The notes under the pieces were generated by a model, which saw nothing but the letters and a program-made list of their open reading frames with translations, was not told the DNA's origin and ran no database searches. The position numbers and the translations under genes were made by a program. Positions 17,833 through 26,187 of a stretch of DNA of 64,000 bases are shown in pieces (positions within the stretch are counted from its first letter, which is position 1; each line of letters begins with the position of its first letter). Where the stretch lies: assembly GCA_963755705.1 (NCBI GenBank), contig CAVWKW010000001.1, forward strand, positions 744,001-808,000, written 5' to 3'. This stretch comes from JBARDN01 sp963755705. Lineage in GTDB: Bacteria > Desulfobacterota > Binatia > Binatales > Binataceae.

Positions 17833-18678
17833 TCACGATTCTGGCAGCACGAAATCGAACTCGATCGAATCGGGGTGGTCGCCGCCCGTATGCCGATAGT
17901 CAACGACCAGCGACGGCCGCGCTCCAAACACCGCGTCGGAGTCCAGGTACTTATCACCCGCGATATACAATGCGGTGGTGAGGGTCTCGAACCCGGGCGC
18001 TGATACTATGAAATGAATATGCGCGGGACGAAACGGATGCCGTCCGAGCGAGGCCAGCATTTTCCCGACCGGGCCGTCGTGCGGCACCGGATAGCTCGCG
18101 GGCTTGATCGTGCGAAACTCGAAGCGGCCTTGCGCGTCGGTTCGAAAGCGCGCGCGTAAATTGACCTCCGGCTGATTGGCGTCCTGCACATCATAGAGTC
18201 CGTTAGGCGCGGCCTGCCACACGTCGAGCATGGCGTGCGGAATCGTTTTGCCGTCGCTCGAGAGCGCGCGCCCCCGGATCGTCAGCGGTTCTCCGGCGGT
18301 GCCGTTGGATATATCCGAGCCAGGCTCAAGCTCGGGTGCTCCGTTGCGATAGAACGGCCCGAGCAAGCTCGATTCCGTCGTGAGATTCGACTCGCCTTGA
18401 TGATGCATCAGATCAACCAGGGCGCTGAGCCCGAGCGTGTCCGAGAGCAGAATGAATTCCTGGCGCTGGTCGTCGGTGATATGGCCCGCCGCAGTGAGAA
18501 ACTCGATCCCCGTATTCCATTCCCGGGAAGTGAGCCGCACTTCCCGGGCAAATTCGTGAAGATGATTGATGAGCGATTGCATAACCTGCTTGAGGCGCGG
18601 ATTCGGAGTGCCCGCGATACGGCTGCGAACCTCTTCAGTAATTGTGTGCTCGGTGAGTTTGCTGGCTGCCATGGTCAA
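17833..18678 (-). CDS. Intradiol dioxygenase, hydroxyquinol 1,2-dioxygenase type
   Basis: 281 residues, the usual length. The N-terminal helical dimerisation domain (1-110) is followed by the catalytic beta sandwich. The Fe(III) ligands are all visible: Tyr162 (NGLYDVQD), Tyr196 (PASYPVPHDGPVG), His220 and His222 (RPAHIHFIV). The spacing and the PVPHDGPVG stretch fit hydroxyquinol or catechol 1,2-dioxygenases; hydroxyquinol would give maleylacetate. It diverges from the TetR gene, with a tandem operator-like repeat between them, so it is probably controlled by that regulator. Hydroxyquinol is preferred because of the hydroquinone genes next door; catechol remains possible. Confidence 0.87.
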   Translation of the reverse strand: MTMAASKLTEHTITEEVRSRIAGTPNPRLKQVMQSLINHLHEFAREVRLTSREWNTGIEFLTAAGHITDDQRQEFILLSDTLGLSALVDLMHHQGESNLTTESSLLGPFYRNGAPELEPGSDISNGTAGEPLTIRGRALSSDGKTIPHAMLDVWQAAPNGLYDVQDANQPEVNLRARFRTDAQGRFEFRTIKPASYPVPHDGPVGKMLASLGRHPFRPAHIHFIVSAPGFETLTTALYIAGDKYLDSDAVFGARPSLVVDYRHTGGDHPDSIEFDFVLPES

Positions 18679-18746
18679 AGAATATCAAACCTTTCGCGCT
18701 TCGGCTTCTTCGCGCTTGACATCGAAAGAGCCTTCGCGTTATTCGA

Positions 18747-18774
18747 TGAGCACGCTCAAAACTGAGCGCGCTCA
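18747..18774. promoter_or_regulatory. Two tandem 12-bp operator-like palindromes (TGAGC-N2-GCTCA)
   Basis: TGAGCACGCTCA at 18747-18758 and TGAGCGCGCTCA at 18763-18774 share identical arms, with centres 16 bases apart, in the 98-base gap between the intradiol dioxygenase and TetR genes. The second copy ends two bases before the TetR start codon. Position and symmetry are as expected for a TetR-dimer operator giving autoregulation and control of the divergent gene. Binding has not been shown. Confidence 0.6.
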
Positions 18775-18776
18775 GA

Positions 18777-19445
18777 ATGCCTAACGCTGCCATCGACTCA
18801 AATCAGATCAGCAAGCCTCGCCGTGGCGAAGGAACCACGCTCGGCCGGGTCGAACGCAAGAAGCGCGACAAACTTGAGCGGATCAAACGCTCTGCACGCT
18901 CTCTGTTCGCCCGCAAAGGCTTCGAGTTGACTACCACCCGCGAAATCGCGCAGGCTGCGGACGTCGGAGTTGGCACCGTGTTCCTCCACGCGGGCAGCAA
19001 GCAGGACTTGCTGGTCACGATTTTTCGCGAGGAGGCGGGGCGCGCGGTCGACGCGGCATTCGAGAGCATGACCGAGCGGCGCTTGATCGATCAACTCATG
19101 CGCGTGTTCGGCGCCTTGATCGCCCATCATGAACGCAACATCGGACTCGCGCGGGTCTTCGTAAAGGAGCTGCCCTTTGTTGACGACCATCGGCACGGCC
19201 GCGCGGCCTTCATGGCCGAACTGTTCAGTCGGTTAGCCGTGCTTATCGATCGTGCGCAGGAGCGGGACGAGTTGCGCACGGGCGTGCCCTCGCATCGTCT
19301 CGCAAAGAATTTGTTCGCACTTTTTTTCGCTGGCCTGCATGAGTGGCTCGGAGCGCGTGTGGTCACGCCGCAGGAACGCGACGCTGGGCTCCGTGCTGCT
19401 TTGGAACTGCAACTCGCGGGGCTGCGCGCTTCAGGAGAGAAATAG
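18777..19445 (+). CDS. TetR-family transcriptional regulator
   Basis: 222 residues. After a basic 25-residue lead, the DNA-binding domain reads RDKLERIKRSARSLFARKGF, then LTTTREIAQAADVGVGTVFLHAGSK (about 50-75), the TetR helix-turn-helix. The C-terminal part is the ligand and dimer domain. The gene starts right behind two palindromes that are likely its operator and lacks an obvious ribosome site, so a start a few codons downstream is possible. Its stop codon touches the start of the HpaB-type hydroxylase (TAG then ATG), so the two are co-transcribed. It probably senses an aromatic substrate or acyl-CoA and derepresses the ring-cleavage genes. Confidence 0.87.
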   Translation: MPNAAIDSNQISKPRRGEGTTLGRVERKKRDKLERIKRSARSLFARKGFELTTTREIAQAADVGVGTVFLHAGSKQDLLVTIFREEAGRAVDAAFESMTERRLIDQLMRVFGALIAHHERNIGLARVFVKELPFVDDHRHGRAAFMAELFSRLAVLIDRAQERDELRTGVPSHRLAKNLFALFFAGLHEWLGARVVTPQERDAGLRAALELQLAGLRASGEK

Positions 19446-20963
19446 ATGGCTGCACGAACCGGAAAAGAATTTTTGCACGCACTGAAAAGTCCGCGCGAGG
19501 TCTGGGTTGGCGGCGAAAGAGTCCACGACGTGGCATCGCATCCCGCGTTTTCCGGTGCCGCCGCCACGCTGGCCGAGGTCTTCGATCTGCAGCACCACGC
19601 GGCGGAAGTATGCCTGATGCGGGATCCCGAGACCGGCGAGGCGATCAATCTTAGCCACCTGATTCCGCGTTCGAAGGCGGACCTCGAACGGCGGCATCGC
19701 GCGTTGCAACTGACCGCGGAATTCACCGTCGGCCTGATGGGCCGCACGCCGGACTATATGAACGTCACATTCGCCGGATTCGCCGGGCGGGCGGACGAAT
19801 GGGCGATCAACGGCAACGAACAAGGTGCTGAAAACCTGGTTGCCTATCAAAAATTCCTCGCGCGCAAAGACCTCGCGCTGACTCACACTATCGTCCAGCC
19901 GACTATCGACAAATCCTGGGGCGACGCGCCGGTCGCCGGCAACGACGCGGCATTGCGAAAGGTCGAGGATACCTCGCACGGCATCATCGTGAACGGCGCG
20001 CGTATCCTCGCGACGCTCGCGCCGTTCGCGGATGAAATTGCAGTCTATCCCGCCGTGCCGCTGCCAGAGGGCGCCGACGCTTACGCACTGTCGTTCTGCA
20101 TCCCGACGAGTACGCCTGGCCTGAAGCTTCTGTGCCGCGACAGTTGCTCGACCAACCGCAACCGCTTCGACCATCCGTTGTCGAGCCGTTTCGATGAGCA
20201 GGACGCATTCGTGATCTTCGACAACGTGGAAGTGCCGCCCGACCGGATTTTCATCAACGCCAACCGGATGACCTATAACACCGTGATGACGACGGGCTGG
20301 TACCCGAACATCATGCAGCAGACGATGATCCGGGCGCAGACCAAGCTCGAATTCGCATACGGGTTGGGCTGTGCGATGGCGGAGATTATCAACGACAAGT
20401 CGCCCGCGACCTCGCAGATGCTCGGTGAAATTTGGACCTACGCCGAGTTCGCCCGCGCGGCGGTCCAGAGCGCGGAGACCGACGCGTTCGAGTACGGCAA
20501 CGGCGTATGGTTTCCTAACGGCGGACCGCTCGCGGCGCTGCGCGCGGCGTTGCCGGCCTGGTTTCCGCGAGTCGGCGAGATTCTCACGCTGATCGGCTCG
20601 CACAATCTGCTCGCGACCCCGGCCGAAAACCAGTTCGACGATCCGGGACTGCGCGATCTGGTGAATCGTTACCTGCGAGGCGCCAACGGAGTGTCCGCAC
20701 GTGACCGCGCGCGTATCTTTCGGCTCGCGTGGGATTTTACTGGCAGCGCGCTTGCCGGACGCAACGAATTGTACGAGCGCTTCTATCTCGCCTCGGGTGC
20801 GCGCAACTATGCCCTTGCGCATACCCTCGCGCCGCGTGCGCGCGGCAAGCGCCTGGTCAATCAACTGCTTGGGCTGGAACTTCAAGAGGCTTCCCGCGAG
20901 ACAGCCCCCGACAGGAAGGTGATGGGTTTGCCGCGGACGGCTGTCGAATGGGTGCGGAAATAG
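19446..20963 (+). CDS. 4-hydroxyphenylacetate 3-hydroxylase-family (HpaB-type) FADH2-dependent monooxygenase
   Basis: 505 residues, full length for the family. Landmarks: ARTGKEFLHALKSPREVWVGGERV, SDLERRH-like helix, GRTPDYMNVTFAGF, SHGIIVNGARILATLAPFADEI, NVEVPPDRIF and ATPAENQF. These two-component hydroxylases add oxygen ortho or para to a phenol and need a separate flavin reductase, which is not in the window. With a hydroquinone and a hydroxyquinol dioxygenase beside it, para-hydroxylation of a phenol to hydroquinone, or of hydroquinone to hydroxyquinol, is the simplest role. It follows the TetR gene with no gap. Confidence 0.88.
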   Translation: MAARTGKEFLHALKSPREVWVGGERVHDVASHPAFSGAAATLAEVFDLQHHAAEVCLMRDPETGEAINLSHLIPRSKADLERRHRALQLTAEFTVGLMGRTPDYMNVTFAGFAGRADEWAINGNEQGAENLVAYQKFLARKDLALTHTIVQPTIDKSWGDAPVAGNDAALRKVEDTSHGIIVNGARILATLAPFADEIAVYPAVPLPEGADAYALSFCIPTSTPGLKLLCRDSCSTNRNRFDHPLSSRFDEQDAFVIFDNVEVPPDRIFINANRMTYNTVMTTGWYPNIMQQTMIRAQTKLEFAYGLGCAMAEIINDKSPATSQMLGEIWTYAEFARAAVQSAETDAFEYGNGVWFPNGGPLAALRAALPAWFPRVGEILTLIGSHNLLATPAENQFDDPGLRDLVNRYLRGANGVSARDRARIFRLAWDFTGSALAGRNELYERFYLASGARNYALAHTLAPRARGKRLVNQLLGLELQEASRETAPDRKVMGLPRTAVEWVRK

Positions 20964-20985
20964 GATTTTCGACCTTGGTCAGAAT

Positions 20986-20997
20986 TGACTTTAGTCA
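20986..20997. promoter_or_regulatory. Inverted repeat TGACT-TT-AGTCA upstream of the aldehyde dehydrogenase
   Basis: Five-base inverted arms separated by two bases lie in the 104-base gap between the HpaB and aldehyde dehydrogenase genes. It has the same 5-2-5 geometry as the repeats in front of the TetR gene but different arm bases. It could be an operator for a separate promoter of the downstream genes. At this length chance occurrence cannot be excluded. Confidence 0.35.
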
Positions 20998-21067
20998 TGA
21001 ACGGCGTTAATTCAGGCTCGGATCATCCCCTTTTCCGGCTCGAGCTGAAGTTCTTGGAGGTTATAAA

Positions 21068-22522
21068 ATGGCAAGCACCAAAGTAGCGGGAGTCGAAGTT
21101 TCAACCGCGCACTTTATTGACGGAAAGCGGGTCGACTCGAAGCGCACCTTCCAGACCTGCTCGCCGATCGACGGCAAGCATCTCGCCGACGTGAGCGCTG
21201 GCGGTACCGAAGAAGTCGATGCCGCGGTCGCGGCCGCGCGCCGCGCGTTTCCGGAATGGGCCGCGTTCGGTCCCGAAGGCCGTCATCCGATTCTGAGCCG
21301 CTTCGCCAAGGCGATCCAGGATCACGCCGGAGACATCGCCGCGGTTGAGACGGAGGACAACGGCTCGCTGCTGATCGGCAACTCCACGCGAATGGTTCCG
21401 CGCGCCGCGTTCAATATCCAGTTCTTCGCCGACCGCGCGCTCAAGCTTAACGGCGAGAAGATCGACTCTCCCGAGGTCGTCAACCAGGTTCGCTTCGATC
21501 CCGCCGGCGTTGCTGCGCTAATCACGCCGTGGAACGGACCGTTCATGCTCACGACCTGGAAAGTCGGCCCGTGCCTCGCGGCCGGCAATACCGCCGTAGT
21601 CAAACCGCCCGAGTGGGCGCCACTCACCTGCTCGATGCTGGCAGACCTCGCGACCGAAGCCGGGATTCCGCCGGGCGTCCTCAACCTCGTGCAGGGAATT
21701 GGCGAAGAGGCGGGCGCGGCACTGGCGGCGCATCCTGACATCGATCGCCTGAGCTTCACCGGCTCGACCGACACTGCTCAACTGATCGGCGCCTCGACCG
21801 CGCGCTCGATTACCGCCACGAGCTTCGAGCTTGGCGGCAAGTCACCATTCATCGTGTGCGCGGATGCCGACCTGGATGCGGCAGCGCAGACTGCGGCGGG
21901 ACAATATTTCAACGCGGGACAGGTGTGTCTCGCGGGCACGCGAATTCTGGTTGACGCGAAAGTCGCAGATGAGTTTCAAATGAAGTTCCGTGCCGCGGCT
22001 TCGCAGATGACGGTCGGCGATCCGCGGGAAAAGAGCACTCGCATCGGACCGCTTATCACGCCGGAGCATTACAAACGCGTCGAGGGTTTCGTCAATCGCG
22101 CGCTCAAGGCCGGCGTCAAGCCAATCTGGGGCGGACATCACCATAGTGCCGGCGAGCTTTACTTCGAGCCGACCCTGCTCGAAGGAGTCTCGCAGGAACA
22201 GGAGATCGTGCAGCGCGAGGTCTTCGGTCCTGTCCTCACCTGGCAGACCTTCCGCGACGAAGATGAAGCAATCAAGCTGGCCAACGGCACTGACTATGGC
22301 CTTGCCGCGGTCATCTTCAGCAGGAACGAGGAGCGTGCGATGCGGCTGGCGGGCCAAGTCGTCGCCGGTACGGTGTGGGTCAATTGCTTTTTCGTGCGCG
22401 AGCTGGCTGCGCCGTTCGGCGGCAGCCGCAACTCGGGCATCGGGCGCGAGGGCGGTAACTGGAGCTTCGATTTCTACTGCGACGTGAAGAATATTGCCGC
22501 GATGAAAGGCTCGTTCGCCTGA
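21068..22522 (+). CDS. Aldehyde dehydrogenase, hydroxymuconic-semialdehyde type
   Basis: 484 residues, a complete NAD(P)-dependent aldehyde dehydrogenase. Cofactor and catalytic features: TPWNGPFML, KPPEWAPL, FTGSTDTA, catalytic base Glu254 (SFELGGKSP) and nucleophile Cys287 (GQVCLAGTR), 33 residues apart as in the family. AFGGSRNSGIGREGG closes the site. Resemblance is closest to the semialdehyde dehydrogenases of homoprotocatechuate and hydroquinone pathways, so oxidation of 4-hydroxymuconic semialdehyde to maleylacetate is the expected step. GGAGG precedes the ATG. Other semialdehydes, such as the extradiol product, are also possible. Confidence 0.88.
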   Translation: MASTKVAGVEVSTAHFIDGKRVDSKRTFQTCSPIDGKHLADVSAGGTEEVDAAVAAARRAFPEWAAFGPEGRHPILSRFAKAIQDHAGDIAAVETEDNGSLLIGNSTRMVPRAAFNIQFFADRALKLNGEKIDSPEVVNQVRFDPAGVAALITPWNGPFMLTTWKVGPCLAAGNTAVVKPPEWAPLTCSMLADLATEAGIPPGVLNLVQGIGEEAGAALAAHPDIDRLSFTGSTDTAQLIGASTARSITATSFELGGKSPFIVCADADLDAAAQTAAGQYFNAGQVCLAGTRILVDAKVADEFQMKFRAAASQMTVGDPREKSTRIGPLITPEHYKRVEGFVNRALKAGVKPIWGGHHHSAGELYFEPTLLEGVSQEQEIVQREVFGPVLTWQTFRDEDEAIKLANGTDYGLAAVIFSRNEERAMRLAGQVVAGTVWVNCFFVRELAAPFGGSRNSGIGREGGNWSFDFYCDVKNIAAMKGSFA

Positions 22523-22622
22523 AACTCTGAGCAGACATCGACGAGGCCCAGGTAATCCGAAAAGGCCCGGAGACTTGCAGGAAGCAGCGTCGCGGAAATA
22601 GATAGAACACGGAGGCAGGCAC

Positions 22623-23513
22623 ATGGTTCAGGTAACAGAGCTCGGATACATCGGGTTCGGGGTGAAAGACCTCGAGGCTTGGAAGAAATTCGCAGCCGAC
22701 GTCCTGGCGATGGAAGTCGTAGACGATGGCGAAAGCGACCGCTGTTATCTGCGAATGGATTACTGGCATCATCGAATCGCTCTTCACTCCGATCCGTCCG
22801 ACGATCTGATGTATCTCGGCTTCAGGGTGGCAGGAGGCGAGGAATTCCGGGAGATGCAGAATCAGCTAAAGGAAGCTGGTATCAAGTTTACCGTCTGCTC
22901 TGAGGACGAAGCCTCCGAGCGTCATGTGCTTGAAGTGATGAAGCTCGAGGATCCCGCCGGTAATCCGCTCGAGGTCTTTCACGGACCTCACCTGCAGTTC
23001 GCCAAGCCCTTTCACCCGGCCAGGGGAATGCATGGCCGGTTCAAGACCGGAACCGGAGGCGTGGGTCACTGCATTATCCGCGAGAAAGATCCTCAGGCGG
23101 CGTACCGTTTCTATACGCAACTCGGGATGCGCGGGGGAGTGGAATACAAATTCAAAATGGGCAAGCAGACGATCGCGCCGATCTTCATGCATTGCAATGA
23201 TCGCGACCACACTGTCGCCTTCGGGCTTGCCGGACCGGAGAAGCGCTTCAATCATCTGATGATCGAGGTGGATAACCTCGACGACGTCGGTCTGACACAT
23301 GATATCGTTCGCCGCGAGAAAATCCCCGTGAATATCACGCCGGGCAAACATTCGAACGATCACATGTATTCGTTCTACTTCCGGACTCCTTCCGGATGGA
23401 TGCTGGAATACGGATGGGGCGCGCGTCCAGCTACCTATCAATCGGAATACTATTCCGAAGATGTATACGGCCACCTGCCGGAAGCCGGCGGCTTTGGTCC
23501 GCCTCCGAAATAG
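22623..23513 (+). CDS. Extradiol dioxygenase, BphC type (2,3-dihydroxybiphenyl 1,2-dioxygenase-like)
   Basis: 296 residues in two VOC domains. The iron triad is intact: His149 (GGVGHCII), His211 (FNHLMIEV) and Glu262 (GWMLEYGWG), as are the conserved His and Tyr near GKHSNDHMYSFYFRTPSG. Length and motifs match one-iron BphC-type enzymes that cleave biphenyl-like, steroid-like or naphthalene-like catechols beside the hydroxyl pair. GGAGGCAGGCAC leads into the ATG. An alpha/beta hydrolase follows after eight bases, which is the classical order for a meta-cleavage pathway. The other extradiol enzyme, at 2702-3628, is clearly different in sequence. Confidence 0.9.
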   Translation: MVQVTELGYIGFGVKDLEAWKKFAADVLAMEVVDDGESDRCYLRMDYWHHRIALHSDPSDDLMYLGFRVAGGEEFREMQNQLKEAGIKFTVCSEDEASERHVLEVMKLEDPAGNPLEVFHGPHLQFAKPFHPARGMHGRFKTGTGGVGHCIIREKDPQAAYRFYTQLGMRGGVEYKFKMGKQTIAPIFMHCNDRDHTVAFGLAGPEKRFNHLMIEVDNLDDVGLTHDIVRREKIPVNITPGKHSNDHMYSFYFRTPSGWMLEYGWGARPATYQSEYYSEDVYGHLPEAGGFGPPPK

Positions 23514-23521
23514 TTTCGCTG

Positions 23522-24544
23522 ATGGCAATCACCGAACATACCGCCCGCACCGAGCGGCATACTACATTTTATCTTGCCGCCGGACCTGAAGACGGGCCGC
23601 TGATTATTTTCGTTCACGGATGGCCCGAGCTCTCGATTAGCTGGCGGCATCAACTGCCCGCGCTCGCCGCGCTTGGCTTCCGTGCGATAGCGCCGGACAT
23701 GCGCGGATATGGCCGTTCGACCGTCTATGACCGCTATAGTGACTACGCACAGGAATCAATCGTCCGCGACATGATCGATCTTATCGACGATGTGGGCCGC
23801 GAGCGGGCGGTTTGGGTCGGTCACGACTGGGGAAGCCCCGTGGTATGGAACGTCGCGAGCCATCATCCCGAACGATGCATTGCGGTCGCAAGTTTGTGCG
23901 TTCCTTATTTCACGCTCGAACGCGGGCTCGATCATACGCTGACCCTGGTCAACCGCGAGCTCTATCCGGAAAAGGAATTTCCCTATGGGCAATGGGATTA
24001 CATGCGCCACTACGAGGAAAACTTTGCCGGGGCGATCGCGCCGATGGACGCCAACGTGCGCAACTCGGTTAAGCTCCTGTTTCGCAAGGGCCTTCCTGCC
24101 GGCGAGGGCCAACCCGCCATCACTGCCTCGGCCCGGCGCAACAGGGGCCTGTTTGGTGGCGCAATGCCCGATGTTCCTCGTGACGGCGATGTTCTTACTG
24201 AAGAGGATCTCTGCGTCTACGTCTCGGCACTCGAGCGCACTGGCTTCTTTGGGCCGTCCTCGTGGTACATGAACCATTCCGCGAACGCCGAGTACTCAAA
24301 GACCGCTTGCTTTGACGGCTATCTCGATATGCCGGCGTTGTTTCTCAACGCTCGCTACGACTATGTTTGCGAATGTACGCACTCACGGCTGGCTGAGCCG
24401 ATGCGGGCTTTCTGCCGGAATCTGACCGAACTGACTATTCGTTCAGGTCACTGGATGGCGCAGGAAAAACCGCTCGAGGTCAATGCTGCGCTGGCGAAGT
24501 GGATTGTCACGTCAGTTTCCGAAGCGTGGCCCGAACCGAAGTAA
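23522..24544 (+). CDS. Alpha/beta hydrolase, epoxide-hydrolase-like
   Basis: 340 residues from the ATG just after the extradiol gene; an upstream reading would overlap that gene. The oxyanion motif HGWPE (32-36) and the nucleophile elbow GHDWGSP with Asp102 are those of epoxide hydrolases and haloalkane dehalogenases. C-C-bond hydrolases of meta-cleavage pathways use Ser instead. A cap domain follows, and a late GHWM supplies the catalytic His. The position behind a BphC-type enzyme suggests a C-C hydrolase, but the residues argue for an epoxide or ester-forming mechanism; this mismatch is discussed in the findings. Confidence 0.82.
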   Translation: MAITEHTARTERHTTFYLAAGPEDGPLIIFVHGWPELSISWRHQLPALAALGFRAIAPDMRGYGRSTVYDRYSDYAQESIVRDMIDLIDDVGRERAVWVGHDWGSPVVWNVASHHPERCIAVASLCVPYFTLERGLDHTLTLVNRELYPEKEFPYGQWDYMRHYEENFAGAIAPMDANVRNSVKLLFRKGLPAGEGQPAITASARRNRGLFGGAMPDVPRDGDVLTEEDLCVYVSALERTGFFGPSSWYMNHSANAEYSKTACFDGYLDMPALFLNARYDYVCECTHSRLAEPMRAFCRNLTELTIRSGHWMAQEKPLEVNAALAKWIVTSVSEAWPEPK

Positions 24545-24629
24545 CCGATCGCGAAGCAAACGGCCTGGTGATTACCAAGGTTCGAGCAACACTTCCCCAA
24601 ATTAGCGCGAAGCGGACAAGGATTTGATC

Positions 24630-25634
24630 ATGAAAAAGGTAAGCGTGAATAGCGCCGGTGGAAGTTTCGAATCGAAAGAAGAGGCGATACCCGAGCCGGG
24701 CGGCGGTTACGTCAGAGTCAAAGTTCAGGCATGTGGCGTCTGCCACAGCGACGCTTTGACCAAAGAGGGCGCCTGGCCTGGAATCGTGTTTCCTCGCGCT
24801 CCGGGTCACGAGATCGCCGGAGTAATCGACGCGCTGGGACTAGCCACTGATCCGTGGAAGATCGGCGATCGGGTCGGAGTAGGCTGGCACGGTGGACACT
24901 GCGGCAGATGCGAATCGTGCCGGCGCGGCGACTTCATAACTTGTGTCAAATTGCAAATTCCGGGTATCAGCTACGACGGCGGTTACTCCGAGTATGTATC
25001 GGTGCCGATGGAAGCGCTGGCGCGCATTCCCGATGGGCTGGCTCCGGAAGAAGCCGCGCCTCTCATGTGCGCGGGCATTACTACCTTCAATGCTCTGCGC
25101 AACAGCGGCGCCCGGCCAGGCGATCTGGTCGCAATACAGGGTATCGGCGGTCTCGGCCATTTGGGTGTTCAGTTCGCGAGCAAATTCGGTTTCGAAACGG
25201 TCGCGATAGGCAGAGGGGCGGACAAAAAGGATCTCGCACTCAAGCTGGGCGCACGAAGCTACATCGACGCCGGCTCGCAGAATGTTGCAAAAGAACTGGT
25301 CGCTTTGGGCGGCGCGCGCGCGATTCTCGCGACGGCGCCAGACGGAAAAGCGATGGGAAGCCTGATCGACGGACTTGGGGTTGACGGCAAATTGGTTCTG
25401 ATCGGCGCGAGCCCCGAGCCGTTCGCGGTATCGTCGTTACAATTGCTGATGGCTCGCAAGTCGCTCATTGGTTGGCCGTCCGGAACCTCGAAGGATTCAG
25501 AGGACACGCTCAAGTTCGCTGCGGCAAACGGGGTGCGACCGATGATCGAAACTTTTCCGCTGGAGCGCGCCGCGGACGCTTATGAACGTATGATGTCGGG
25601 AAAGGTGCGCTTCCGGTCAGTTCTGAAAATCTGA
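24630..25634 (+). CDS. Zinc-dependent alcohol dehydrogenase (MDR family)
   Basis: 334 residues from the ATG at 24630, with AAGGA seven bases upstream. Catalytic zinc ligands are in GVCHSDALT and PGHEIAGV, structural zinc ligands in CGRCESCRRGDFITC, and the NAD(P) Rossmann motif in GIGGLGHLGVQFA. It oxidises or reduces an alcohol/aldehyde pair in the cytoplasm. As the last gene of the catabolic run it may interconvert a side-chain alcohol or a ring-cleavage fragment. It is a medium-chain enzyme, not the iron-type maleylacetate reductase that the hydroquinone pathway would need. Confidence 0.88.
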   Translation: MKKVSVNSAGGSFESKEEAIPEPGGGYVRVKVQACGVCHSDALTKEGAWPGIVFPRAPGHEIAGVIDALGLATDPWKIGDRVGVGWHGGHCGRCESCRRGDFITCVKLQIPGISYDGGYSEYVSVPMEALARIPDGLAPEEAAPLMCAGITTFNALRNSGARPGDLVAIQGIGGLGHLGVQFASKFGFETVAIGRGADKKDLALKLGARSYIDAGSQNVAKELVALGGARAILATAPDGKAMGSLIDGLGVDGKLVLIGASPEPFAVSSLQLLMARKSLIGWPSGTSKDSEDTLKFAAANGVRPMIETFPLERAADAYERMMSGKVRFRSVLKI

Positions 25635-25704
25635 AATGATGATCCGCGCGTCCGGACCGCCGCTCTACGAAAGCGCGGGAATCTCCAGGTTCGGAAGCGC
25701 CGGG

Positions 25705-25962
25705 TCAGGCGCCGGGCTTTTCGGCGTCGTGCGCATGTCCGATCGCGCGGCGCAGGCGAACGTCAAGCTTCGAGCAATTCAGGACGACTTTCTCCGAATG
25801 CACCGCTTCCACCGCGTCGAGGGGAACCGTGAAGTCGCCGGCATTCTCGACAAAAATCACCAGCTCAGCCCGGCCGTGCGGCGAGACGGCGCGAACGGCG
25901 CCGAATTCCTCGCCTCCATCGGAAACGAACACCTGGAATCCGATCTGAATTTTTTCCTGCAT
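25705..25962 (-). CDS. Small PRC-barrel-like beta protein, unknown function
   Basis: 85 residues. AGAGGAAT precedes the ATG. Alternating hydrophobic strands (IQIGFQVFVSDGG, EFGAVRAVSP, AELVIFVE, DFTVPLDAVEAV and KVVLNC) look like a small beta-barrel of the PRC or DUF2171 kind, then a basic tail. Such domains often bind RNA or other proteins. An overlapping plus-strand frame exists but has no protein-like pattern and no ribosome site. It converges on the alcohol dehydrogenase gene. Confidence 0.5.
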   Translation of the reverse strand: MQEKIQIGFQVFVSDGGEEFGAVRAVSPHGRAELVIFVENAGDFTVPLDAVEAVHSEKVVLNCSKLDVRLRRAIGHAHDAEKPGA

Positions 25963-26187
25963 AGCTGATTCCTCTTCAGGATGGCGGAGGCGGGAGATGA
26001 TCGCTCGTGCGACTAGTAGCCTGATAAAGAGAAAGTACTTGAGTTTCCAGCAAAATCATAGAGTTTCACGACTTTTCCGAAGATGAAAAGGGTGTGATGC
26101 CGCCCGGCGATGGATTCTCGAGCTATTTGCATAAGGCAACAGTCTCAACCCGTCGCCGGGCAGCTACCGCGTAAGCACCACCATTCG

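Noticed and set aside
19431..20885. 484-codon open frame antisense to the HpaB-type gene
   Set aside because: Arg-rich composition with no domain pattern; it is the antisense shadow of a strongly biased GC-rich gene.
24630..25634. The alcohol dehydrogenase as the missing maleylacetate reductase
   Set aside because: It has the two-zinc medium-chain architecture, not the iron-type fold of maleylacetate reductases.
25636..25968. 110-codon plus-strand frame just after the alcohol dehydrogenase
   Set aside because: The opposite strand has a ribosome site and a beta-barrel-like protein; this frame has neither.
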